Source: Chaetorhynchus papuensis
Lineage: Eukaryota > Chordata > Aves > Passeriformes > Rhipiduridae
Direction of reading: 5' to 3'
Assembly (NCBI GenBank): GCA_013396525.1
Contig: VWYX01000014.1
Coordinates: 930,001-994,000, forward strand
Length of the DNA stretch: 64,000 nt
Program-made: the position numbers and the translations under genes
Notes under the pieces: model-generated
Databases searched by the model: none
What the model saw: the letters and a program-made list of their open reading frames with translations, nothing else
What the model was told of the DNA's origin: nothing
Shown here: positions 38,201 through 50,500 of the stretch, piece after piece
Numbering within the stretch: the stretch's first letter is position 1
How the letters are laid out: the number at the start of each line of letters is the position of its first letter

Positions 38201-41200
38201 GATGGCTACATTAGTACCGCATGCAGTATCTCAAGTAAGGCAACAGCAGTGATTTGCCATGACATGTAGTATTGTGTTCTCCCTATTATCCTGCACATGT
38301 GGTAGCATTATTTGTTCTTTCCTGAAGCTGTACATTGAGATCAGTATCTTTCTGAGTTGCTCACAACAATGTCAAGTTGACTTTCTTTACTGCTAATTTT
38401 AAACTTTGCGAGCATTTCTTTCCTATGTATAATATTTTGCATTTCTGGACCCTTCACTAGTTGGCCTCTCCCACTTGTTTAATTACCTAATTTCTCTTGA
38501 AATTTTACACTTCCATTTTCATTTCTAATTTCAGATAAAAGTGGATTTTACTTGTCTGAAATCCCACTGGTTATACCATGAACTTTTTAGAAAAATAGAC
38601 ATAATGTTCATTACTTCTACTTTTGCACATAAATTGTTTTTAATGAAGGACTATGTATTCTTAGCAGATCAGCCTGTTTATTCTGAAGCTCTTTCAGCAT
38701 TTTTGGATGCTCACCATCTGGGCAGGTTGACAACTTGCTAACATACTGCAGTCGCTATCCAGGCCTTCAAACAGGAAGTGAGAATGGGTCAGAAAGTCCT
38801 TTTTCAATTGAAATAATTCAGTAGGAAGAATAAAGTAAGGCTGAGTTGAAAACAACTTTTGAGAATTCAGAAATTGATTTGATGAATGGGAGATTGGAAA
38901 CAGTAACATAATTATTGCCATCATCCACTTCAGTTTATTTGGAGTATAAATAAACAATTCTATGAATATAAATATGCATATTTGGGGGCAAATTGCTTTC
39001 TACTGTAACAAATTTGAAGACAGAAGTATTACACTACCATAATTAATTGGAGCGATTCAAAGTCTCAAAGCACAAATACAACACCACTTCTGTATAGCAC
39101 ACTGGAGGTCTTTGTAGTTATAGTTCATTTCAGGAAAATTCCTGAATAGAAATAGGGTTAGGTTCGCCTCTGAGCACTTTGTTTAAGTGAACTATAAACA
39201 GAGACATGCCTGTAACACCAGCCATTAGGATTCAGAGTCATCAGTAAGGAAGAAAAGTTGCCATTAGCAGTAAGTCAGGCAGTGTACCGCAGCTCGGGCT
39301 GGAGGAACTGAACTCCCCAAGACCTCGACATTTATCGGTGAGTTCCCGGCCACAAAAACACATTCAGCCATTCTGATCAATAGGAGCCTAAATCACAGCT
39401 TTACTACACGCTCAGGGCTCCAGAGCAGGAAGAATGAGAGGCGAAGGCTTGCAGGCATATGAAAGGTAGTGGCAACTGTTGGCAATATGTACCACAAATC
39501 AGAGAGAAAACCTGCTAGGCAGTGGGGGAGGCATTAACAGCTGAGTGAATTGAGTGCTTGGGTTTGCATTTTCCATCTGCTGAACCTGGCTTAAGTTCTG
39601 TCTGGGCCTGGCAGGGCCCTGGCCCTTTCACTGGGCAGTAGCGTGCTCACCACTCCCTTTGTGTCACCACGGCTGAGACTGATGTAACAGAGAGGTGTCA
39701 AAAGGAAAAAATCCACATGTTGGGATCATGGATGTAGTGCATTAAGTTTGTAAGCCTCTTACTGTATATTGCAAGAACTGAGTGATTATCTGGATTTTCA
39801 GGGGTCCCCACTGAGGAGAAACCCATATGTGTTTCATGGAAAGGAAAATACCTCCTTGAAAGGGAAAACTTCCACACTCTTGAGACTTGCTGTGGGCTTA
39901 TATTTTGTTCCTAGTTGTAACATTCTGGGCATGCCAACTTCTCTGCTTTTCTTGGTGTTATTGTCAGTCTGAGGACTTTTTGTTACTTCTATGGTTTAAA
40001 CATTCTTTATTTTCCACTGAATGCTAACACAATATATTGTAATGCTCATATACATAAATACAGCTGTTAGTGAGCTTCCCACTAGAACATATCAAAGCAT
40101 ATCACACATTATGAACTATGCTAATAATTGCTTCCCATCCTCAAGTGTACTTCAAGTGGCTGTTACAACCCCTTCAAATAAAGTTAAAAAATTAAAATAA
40201 TTAAGAGAAGTTATAATTAAAATGAAATACAAACCAGTAATACATTTCTGTTTGTTTTGCCTTACTCAACAAGATATTTCCTTACTGAATTTCCTTCTTA
40301 GTAGCAGAGTGCATTTTGGAATATTTTTTTCAATGGAAAATAAGTAGAAATAAAAAACCTGCAAGTCCTAGGCATTGCATCAGACAAAATAAAAAAAGTT
40401 ACACATGGTATAGTATCAGATATTCTGAATGTATTTTATATACCTCTTCCAAAGGTGCATATTCTTTTATATTTGTGCTCTATTAAAAATATAATGAAGT
40501 AGTTGTAGGAATACAATACTATTCCATTAATGTCCTTTTTTTCTGTCTTAGACATTAACATGACTAACGAGCGTCAAGGATCAGCAGTACCCATTAATAA
40601 CCTCCAATACTGTCTTCTGTAATACATTTAGTACCTTACATACTCTGTCAGTCATAAACAAAACAATTAGGGAGTTTAGAAAATCCATTACAACTACCAA
40701 AGACAACCAGTCAGCCACAAGTAACAGACCTTGCTGAAAGAAACAGGTTTTTTAAAACAACATTTTAAAAAAAAATCAATGTATACATGATAAAAGGTTC
40801 TATTCTAGTTTTTTGTTGACTCTTCCACTGGTGTCAGAAGGAACACTGAGCAGAGAACCAGGGTGGAATATGGTCTTAGTGATATGCTCAGATGAGCTGT
40901 TAAAAGTCCAGTCTCTGAAATCAGGAAGAAAGAGCACAGGGAACCACCTAATGACCCGTTACACTCTTCTACCTTAGGGATTATGAGTTCTGTTCTAAAA
41001 ATACCCCAGGTCCTTATGTGGTAAAAGAAATGCTATATCCAGACAATAAAAAAACTGGCTGTTGTCCCTGACATAAACTGACTAGAAAAAGGGATTTTCA
41101 AAAGAGAACAGCTTTTGATTCAGTGTTTTATAGTAATTAGTTGGCCTTCCAAAAATGACATAGGCATTAAGAACTTCCCAAATCACTAATGCTTGACTAC

Positions 41201-43340
41201 AGGTTCTGAGGGAACAACCAAACTGATATCACAGTTGCGTTCTCCAGCGATTAATCGCTTGCCACCCTCCACTGTACCATGGCTTGTTTTATATGTACTG
41301 TGAATGTAAAATTCTAGTGACTTACGCCCTTGCAGGCATTTAAATTCCTCCTTTAAACTCAGGAGTAACAGTGCATTCCCATAAGTCTGTCGTATTATTT
41401 CAGAATGAGGTAACTCAGAAAAACAATCCTAGCGCTACTATAGCATAGGCCTTAGCCAGCATAGCTGGCTGGCTTTGAAATACAATCCTGTGAAACATAA
41501 ATTTTTCAAGGTACACAATATGTTGTTTGTAAATAAATGTTGGTAGCAGATTAGCAAGTTTCTCCAACTCCACTTAAATTCAGCCAGATGAGGATAATAT
41601 GCTCATAATGAGAAGGATACATAGCCATTATCTTTATAATTTGATAGAGAGTCCATGTAGGCAAGTACAGTGGCAAAAATCAGATCAGAAACAGTGCACA
41701 TAATTCAATAGGACCTTAAGTACAAGACTGAAACAGAAGACAAGAAATAGAAAACATTTAATGGTTTGCTGGTAGATTGGAGATGGGTTCATGACTTTGT
41801 ATTTCATTCCTTTCCCATGCAAAGGGCACTGAAGAAGAAATGGACAAAGTGAGTTGGCAACCACAGATGTGCAGCCAACCCTGAGAAATAATAAAAAATA
41901 TTATTTGGGTTCATCTGGGGTTTGAAATCATGCTCATAGAAAAGCTAAAACTACAAAAAGGAAATATGGTTTGACATATAAAGGAAACTGCCAAACAAGA
42001 GATTATTTATTAAGATGATTTTTGGAAATGTATTTATTAAGAAAAAATTGGGAGGTTTCAGCTGTGAAACATAGTTTAAAATCTTTCTACTCATAAGTAT
42101 TGTAAATACTTATGCAATAGGTAGTTATTAAGCCAAATACTTAGCAGAGCATATGCAGCTATGGATAAAAAGGCATCAGAAAAATTAACTTATTAGAGTA
42201 GTATTGTTCAGGTGAGATTGTTTTCTTTTCAAATAACATTAAACATAAAAAATCCTCCATTCTTTATTACAGAAGCATACTATTTAGGACTGGCTTCCTA
42301 AAATATACATTAATCAGCTCATGTGACTAGCTGACATGCATAGTATGATTAGTTTTATTCACCAATCAACGCCTGTGAATGGTAGAAATGTGTAGAAATG
42401 AACAGAGTATTCATATTTTGAAGTATATTTTGAAGATGGCACTGGAGCACAATGTCTGATAACTTAAGTGAATGCAAAGGTGTCTAAAATAAACTTGAGC
42501 TTTCTTCCTGAGCTGCACCAAATCATCTTCAGCATCAGTGTAGGTTTCTCTCAAGTGGTGCACTAGCTGCATGTAAACAAAAGACTATTTTAACTTTGAG
42601 CTTGTAATGGATTTTGATGCCAAATTCAGATTTGGCATAATTTAACAGATATAGTTAGCTTCCCTGGAGTTGCATACACTATACAAACTGACTTTGTCCT
42701 GCCACATTCAAAATTCCCTGAATTTCAGAAGTACCTGGTACTAAGATTCATTGCCGGGTAGTGGAAAAAAATTAATTCCCATTCACTAGCTTCATTCAGA
42801 TAAGGAATAAATTCATTGAAGACTAAATAATTGCAATCACAGTGGAAAGATTTGACAAGAACACAGAATTCATGCAAGTGATGTTTGACAGTTCAGCTAT
42901 AGAAATAGTGCTAGCTGAAAAATAAGCTTTGCTTCTAGCCTTCAGCTTTTCAGCACAGTAACAGCCCCAGTGTTGTACAAGAGATTTGTTTTCTGCTGCT
43001 TCAGCATCAGGTGAAGAAACACAGACCTTTACCTTATCTTTTATCCTGCTGAGTTCTTTATAAATTTTTAGCTATACACAGTACAAAGGCCCATCCTACA
43101 ATTAGATGTGTATAACTGAGCCCGTCATCCTACAACCACATCTAGGTAACGGAATTCTTTTTTCTGCTTAGAGTTCCATTTAAATCAGTGAAACTTTACA
43201 TAACTGCAAGGATTGTCCAGGTGATAATTTATAGGCTTGTGTTTCAATGCAGTATTTTTATCAAGAACTTCTTGTTATAAGTAAAACCCACCTGATCTTC
43301 AATATTGTGCATCTTCTATGCAGTACAACACTGCATTGGG
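32251..43340. other. Long non-coding stretch between SLC35G1 and LGI1
   Basis: About 11 kb of AT-rich sequence with no exon, RNA gene or CpG island recognised. A 161-codon open frame overlaps its left end (32163-32648) and is rejected as a gene. A strongly AT-rich block of ATATAT-type sequence lies at 35450-35540 and a T14 run at 33889-33902. GC-richer patches near 36.0-36.5 kb and 39.2-39.7 kb were not identified. Confidence 0.5.
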
Positions 43341-43358
43341 CAATAATGCCTTCTTGGC

Positions 43359-43364
43359 TTTATT
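43359..43364 (-). terminator. Candidate distal polyadenylation signal of LGI1
   Basis: AATAAA on the minus strand about 410 bases beyond the LGI1 stop codon. A second AATAAA lies at 43453-43448, about 320 bases beyond the stop. Either would give a 3' untranslated region of moderate length; which is used cannot be decided from sequence. Confidence 0.4.
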
Positions 43365-43447
43365 TTATACGTGTATAATATATACACAAATAAAAAGTAT
43401 CACCTGGAAATAATATTTGGAATGTGAAAGACACAAAATGTAAACAT

Positions 43448-43453
43448 TTTATT
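43448..43453 (-). terminator. Candidate proximal polyadenylation signal of LGI1
   Basis: AATAAA on the minus strand about 320 bases downstream of the stop codon, in AT-rich 3' flank. An alternative copy lies about 90 bases further on. Confidence 0.4.
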
Positions 43454-43772
43454 TGGCAGTTGTTTCAAACAGGTGAATAAATAAATGGAAAAGTACATCT
43501 TAATATTCTTTATAGCAACAGATGCAGTTGCACATGTATTTACATATTGTGGATGCAAAGAACAGTTAATTTAATTTCTTTTTGTTAAAAAATGCAACTT
43601 CCAACACCACTAGACTTGACAATTAAAGATGAAGATACTAGTAATACTTTGTTCTAGCAATCTCAACTTTTAAAGGCATTCATTTGGAAGTAAGATAAGA
43701 GAGTCATCATGCATTTAGTTCATTTTGTCCACTTACGGTAGAAAGTCTGATGTAATCTCAGAATTATGAGTG

Positions 43773-44590
43773 TCATGCGCTTAAGTCAACTATGACATGT
43801 TTATAAATCAGTGTAGTTCCCTTAAAACTTGAAGCAAAGAGAAAATCTCGTTTATCGATGGAGACATGTATGAAAGATCTTGGTGCCTGTACGTTTAATT
43901 CTTGAAACTTCACAAATTTTGCCTTTTCCGCATCCCAATAATAGACTTGAGTGAAAGAATAATCACTTCCAAGAATGGCATATTGATAATTATTTATCTG
44001 AAGTGGTTGGAATACCATTGACCCTCGGGATGGCATCCTTTGTAAATCCAGAAATGCTGAACCACCCCATTTCATTACTTTAGAGTCCCCAATAAATCTT
44101 GTTAAGCAAATGTACACATCCTCTTTCACTTTGAAATGCTTCACTGCATATGCATCTTCCATATCTTGAATATCAAACCGCTTAACAAATTCATTTGTTC
44201 CTTTGTTCCATTGATATATTACAGGTCTTTGGGAACTACTTGACAGAATTAAATGTGGTTTGCCAGATATTTCAAGATACTCCACATCAGTATCTCTGTA
44301 CCAGGCATGCAGAGACTGATGGGAATAAAATCCATTCCCATTCCACTTGTAAACCGTGGTGAAACCAGCCTTTGAACTGTCTGCAACAACAAAGTACCAG
44401 TCTTCAGCAATCCTGAAAGTTTCAATGTCATTGGGTTTTCGGATTTTAAGGATTTCAATATCTTGAATTTTTATAAACTTATTAGCAAAAATATCTCTTT
44501 TATATATGTGGGAGCCTCCAAACAGCTGTGCGACAATGACATACAGCTGACTCTCAATAACTATAGGTTTACACACAACAGTTGAAGTAC
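43773..44590 (-). CDS. LGI1: LGI1 coding exon 8: EPTP blades and stop
   Basis: 818 bases from the acceptor TTTTTATAG to TGA at 43775-43773. It encodes most of the propeller, beginning GTSTVVCKPIVIESQLYVIV and ending IYKHVIVDLSA. Highly conserved stretches include GGSHIYKRDIFANKFIKIQD and RGSMVFQPLQINNYQYAILG. Relative to human it is six residues shorter near EISGKPHLIL and lacks the sequon matching human N422. Confidence 0.97.
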
Positions 44591-47500
44591 CTATAAAAAG
44601 AAAAGTAAAAGACAGGGTTAGTACCACTTTTTGGATAATTTGTTGTAATGTTATTTGTCAAGCAGTGTTTGTACCTGTGATGTTGTCGTAATTCCTGAAC
44701 ATCACTTCCACATGGTCCCATTCAAGAAAGATGCATTTTCCAGTAAAAGGCTGAGCAATAACCACATGTTCATCATTCATATAGGAGAAAGTATCTACTG
44801 ACAGAGATTGGTATGGCAGGGACTGATAAACTTCAAATTCTGCAAAAGTGCACACAACAGATGATAATTACAGAGATACTTTACATACTGTACTGAAAAA
44901 AACCTACTTATCAGATACCAATTTATTACAAATTACAGTATTTCATCACTAGTCCAATTTTTCTGTTGATAAAGGAGCAACTGCAATTTGGTTTTCAATC
45001 TTTCTCAATAAAAACAGGTAGTGTTTTATGTCCCAGTTTCCAAATCCTTATGTAACATATTAAAGTTTGAGTAGATACTGCAATATAGGACCCTGCTCCT
45101 AAGTGATTCCCATGTCAGACTTAGACCAGCAAAGAGTTCAATATTGAGTTTAGTAGAAATTCCATCCAGAAAGCAGCCTTACTGCAAAAATGGGCTCTAG
45201 AATGAAAAACTATAGCTTTGACTTTAATTTAACAAGATTAAATAATTTGAGGCACATTACCTGTAATAATGCAATCAAACTCTTTCGGAGAGAGGCTATT
45301 GATTTTGCGCCTCTTATATTCTGGTGGGCTTTCACAGTAAATGTCTTCAACAGTTGCATTGGTGCTGCCCAGCCACTCCACTAACCACTTCAGTTTGCAG
45401 TCACAATTAAATGCATTGCCTCTAAGATCTCTACAACAAATAAATCATGCATTGAAAATAGGTAGTCAGCTAATGTATTTCTCCTTGAGAACAACAAAAC
45501 AGGCTTTTGTTAAAAGTGCCCTCTTTCTTATTCTCACTTGAGGCCTTCCTGGCTTAATTTGTCCTGACCCATAGTTAAACCCACATACCAGAACCCACAC
45601 AACTTTAATTATATTAAGGTAATCAAGGAGATCTTAACTTGGTGATCAGTCAGAAATTCTTATCAATTTTCCCGAGTTTACAGGTACGCAAAAGCCTACC
45701 AACCTAATGACCCCTGCTTCTTTTGGATTACCCTTGCTCAGTAAGAGCATTCTAGATAACAAAGTAGGAATTAACGTAACCTGATGGTCAGCCAGTCAGT
45801 ATTCACTGTCTCCTTTAGATACACTCATTTGGGGCTTCAGGAGACACAAGCAAAGGAGTTCTGTTCCAGTCTTTCACAGCTGTCTTCAGCCAGATTTCCG
45901 ATCGTATGTACAGGAACAGGCAAGCGCCAGGACCAGACTGTGTGACCACCTGGCCACGGTCAGTCATGCCAAGTAATGCTCCCAAATACACTGGCCATGT
46001 CCACATCTCACTACTGCAGCTCTGCACCAGGAATTCAGCCCACCTTGTTAACACAGGGAGCAGGCCAAGGATTTTCTCAGTTTATTATCCCAGATCAGAG
46101 GAAATGGGATTTGGTATATTGTAAACAGGGTCTATTTCACCAGAGCAACTATAAGATTTATATGTTTATCTCTATTTTGTGTTTTTACTAGTATTTTTTA
46201 TATATAGATATATTTAAGCAAGTTGATGTTTTGATTTGGTTTCAAGTAGATTTAGTATGGGATACTTACGTAGACACATGCTTTATTGATAAAAGATAGC
46301 CTTCCCAGAAATTGCTTACACATTAAAATGTTACTCCATTAAATATCTTCCACTTTCCCCACATGCCTTGCTCTCTCATGCATCCCTAAGGATCCTTCCT
46401 TTTTTATCACGAAATCTTAATGAACATGCAGCTTTACTACATAACAACTAACAGTATTACTTATCTTCATTACTGGTGGAATGTTCAAAACTATCACAAA
46501 TTCTCAACAACAATAGACAAAAAATGCAAGCCTACCCATACTGTGTAGTCTCTACCCAGTAATAAATCCATTAGTGGCTACTGGTTTGAATGGTTACTCA
46601 GAATGTCCTCTAAAGTAACCTCTTTATACTTCTAGTATAATTAATAGATTAATTAATTGCTTTCTTACACATTTGTTAAAGAATCCAAGCCTTTGAATAT
46701 GTCTCTTGGAAGTGACTGGAGATTATTATTTGCAAGACTCCTGTAAAAGAAAACACGTCAGTATTAGTGCTAGTTCATGAAACTGCACATTTTTGCAAGT
46801 TGTGATATATTGTGTGGGGTTTTTTCTTATGGCAAAGAACACTGGTATTCCCCAGCACTTAGTTCTAAAAGATTGCTTTTAAGAATAGCTCATTTACTTT
46901 GTGACTTTTCCTTCCACTAAAATGCCATGCCTCTTTCTACTTTCTCACTCTTCAGCAGCCTTGCAGCATTTACAATACTTCACTTAGCAGAGTAAAAAGT
47001 GCTATCACCTTTGGTGTTTTGCCAACACCATTTAACATTTTAAAACAATTAGTCATGATTGGATCTACTGATGTTTTCCTTATGAGATCCCAATACAACA
47101 TAGTGATCATATCACTGCAATTTCCCCACTTTCTTGTACCTCTTCTGGAAGGAAAATCTTACTACTGTGGGCTGATGGGCTTACGCTTAGCTCACAGTTT
47201 TTGAAAATATGCAGTAGTAGGCAATAAATTACTGATCAGCATGTGTTGCTTTCCTGGAATGTGAGTGTGTGTAAGTTGTATTAGACCAGCAAAAAAAATG
47301 TTATTAATTCTCAGTTTTTAATGTTGGGAAAACTTGTTTAAATTCAGTGAGTATTCTACCTAGTAAAAGTGACAAGGAAATGTGAGCAGGCTTTGAACAA
47401 ACAATATATTACATTTCAGTCAGACTGTCTCTGTGAGTCCGCCAAAGGTCTCAGATGTCACAGAGGGCATGACAGAAAAAGAATAATGTTGTAGGGTATA

Positions 47501-50500
47501 GTTTATGCCTCTTCCAATTAACAGAATTATTTATTACTTATGAGAAGAAGCAAAAATGGAAAGATTAAGATCCCAGTTAGAATCTGTAGTTAGTAAGACT
47601 TAGAACCTCTTCTGTTTTAACTTGAAAACATAAATGTTATTTATTAACCACAGTTTCTCTAGCCAAACAAAGATACTTAGGCACATACTTAAATACAAGA
47701 ACAAGCCCAGATGTACTAGGTCTGCTGCCTCATTTAAAAATAAGTGTTTGTCTAATCAGGAATAGTAAATATGGGATGCTTCCATTAGCCCATTGTGACT
47801 TCACCACTTTCAAACTACATCTCATTGTAACACTGTATGTGAATGTATCATGTGCTTCACTTATGTGTAATTTCATGCTGCAGAGCAATTCTTTAAAAGT
47901 CAGGTAGTTCACATGGAGAAAGCTGTGTGGACTTGCAACCTGAGACAAGTTTAATGCCTTATATAGTTTTTGTATGTTATTATATAGCAAACTAAAAGGG
48001 ATTATGTTCTTGGAAGTAGGAGTGGTTCACCACTGCCATGGGAATATGACTGACAAAAAATTTTAAGCAAGGTTTATGCATTTGACGATTTTTGAATGAA
48101 AATTATGCATTTTATATTCCACTGTTAAAAAGCATACTTATATATTAGAAAAAACGGTCTTGACTAGATGGTGCTGTACGTGATATTTGGTTTATAATAA
48201 CAGAGTAAAGGTTGACTCAAACATGCAGTTAAACCTATGGTGACAGTTCTGAAAGAAATGCAATCAAAATTATGTATTGTGCATAGAAATTATTGTCCAA
48301 TGCTAACTGTAAGATTTTGACATTAAATTAGTAAATTAGTAAAAAAATGCCATCTTTTTTTAATTTTTCTGTTCTTAAATGTACTCTGACCAGAAAATAA
48401 ATCCTGTTGCACTATAGTAAATACTAGATGGCTCTCATTTACAATAAGGACACACTGTAATTATTGAAGTTAATCGCATTATAAAAGTACAAATGTTTGG
48501 ATAGCTTACTGCATTCCAAAATTTATGTTGTGAAAAGGAAGTAATAGAATAAATAGAACAAAGTTCATCTTATCTAACTTCATAGAACTTATTTGCATGC
48601 TCATTTACTATGATTCTTTTTAATATATTTTATGTACACAAGTACTCTCTTGTTTCTTAAATGAAAAGTGCCTCAGGATGCCAAATGATCATTCTTAATG
48701 TGTATGTGCAATTTTCCCCAAAAGATGGCAAGTGGTTCTGCAAGCAGATAAACTAATGGTGCCTTTGCAGTTATTTTTCACAAATTTCTCATTGTCTTTG
48801 TGAATAGTGCTTCATGGACAAGAGCAGCATGATGCACAAATCTATGTCCCAAAAAAATGTGCATGCAAATGGCAGTTGCTCCTCAAATGTGGTTCTGTCT
48901 TTTGCATATGTTTTCTCTTGTGAAACTCCTGACATCCCCAGAAACCAATGTAACAGGGAAGACAAGATATTAGTCGTGGACTAAATGCTCTGTGGAGAAG
49001 AAACTGTGCCTTCCTCTGTTTTAGAAAAGCAATTTTTTCACTGGCAGCAGCAGCTACTAAATAAATAAATGAATATGATAAATAATGTACTGGACCCATT
49101 TGTGAATATAAAGCTACTCATGTGCATAAATATTTTGAAGATAGGGTCCCAGTTACCAGCCTTATCCAGCTATCTGTGTTTTCTAACAACAGTATAATTC
49201 TGCCTGGACTTCTAATATGGATTGTTAAGGGATGTGCATGGCCTTCTTATGTACCTCTTTCCCTCTCCTCTCTCCCTCCTCTTCTCAGACCTACAGCTAT
49301 TCCCGAAGTAATTTTATCTACACAAGTAGTCACAGTAGGCCTGGTTTCAGCCAGCTGTAAATCATGTCCTGACCAAAAGGGAAAGCACAAAGTGTTTTAT
49401 GGTACATTTACTAGGTGGTGAAGATGTGGTGAATTGCAATTTGACTATTATATTTATGCATTAACTGTTTAAAATGGAACCTTTGCTTTCTCTCCTCTGT
49501 CAAAATATATGAAAGAAAAAATTAAATGACCCTGTTTCAAAACATAACCTCCTGTTTCTTGGAGGTTATCATGGTAAGGCCAAAAGGTCAGAATCCACTC
49601 CCTTGCCTATGACATGCACCCCATGACATGCTTCAGAATGCAGATGCTCAGAACTGGGTATAAACCCATGTCAGGCACACTACAGATGTTTTAGCTTCCT
49701 TTTCTTCCTTTTCTTCCTTTTCTTATTTTGTATTTTTTCTGTTTCCTTGTAGTGTGTATTTTGTTTTTTAAAAAAATATTCCTCATTAAAATACAATTGT
49801 TACTAAAAGATAAACTTGCTGAAAGATAAGAGACAAAACCCTGTATAAAAACTGTCTCCCTAGCTCAGAGACAAGGATGCTACTCTTGTTTGCAGTGAAA
49901 TGCTGCAGGTATTTGTTGCCAATGTGTGTCTCACCTGCTGGGCACAGTGTGAGAAATGCCCCTCCTGGTGTGGGCATGGGCAGCACTGCTCCTACAGCCA
50001 CATTAGCATCCAGAGTGCCTTGGACTAATTTCCCCCTCCAGCTGATGCAGCAAGGGGCTGCAGCAGGTCAGAGGGCAAGAGCTGGCTGTGTTTCCAAGAT
50101 AGCCAAAGGGCTGAGCAGCACACAAGGAATGGTAAGCAGATCCCGGTGTCAGTGTGTGACAGATCCTGACTGTGGGAAGCTCTTGCTCACATGCAGGAGA
50201 GGATAGGGTGCTGAGTAGGGTAGGTGCAGAATGGAAGAAGTGGATCAGTGAGCCATAATAAATACATCTTGTTGCAAGACCTCTATTTAAAACTGCTTTG
50301 GGTGGGAATTTTCAAGTTTGATTTAGTCAAATTCTTCTGGATACTATCACTGTCTGAAGTGGACACGGGCACAGACAGTGATGGCCTGCCCCAAGAATGG
50401 CTGTAATATTCTCCTGGATCCATGTCAGACTGTGGTACGTGGGAAAAGGTGTGTGTCCATCCCTCAGCCTCCCACATTCCTAAGCACAGCTTCTTCCCAG

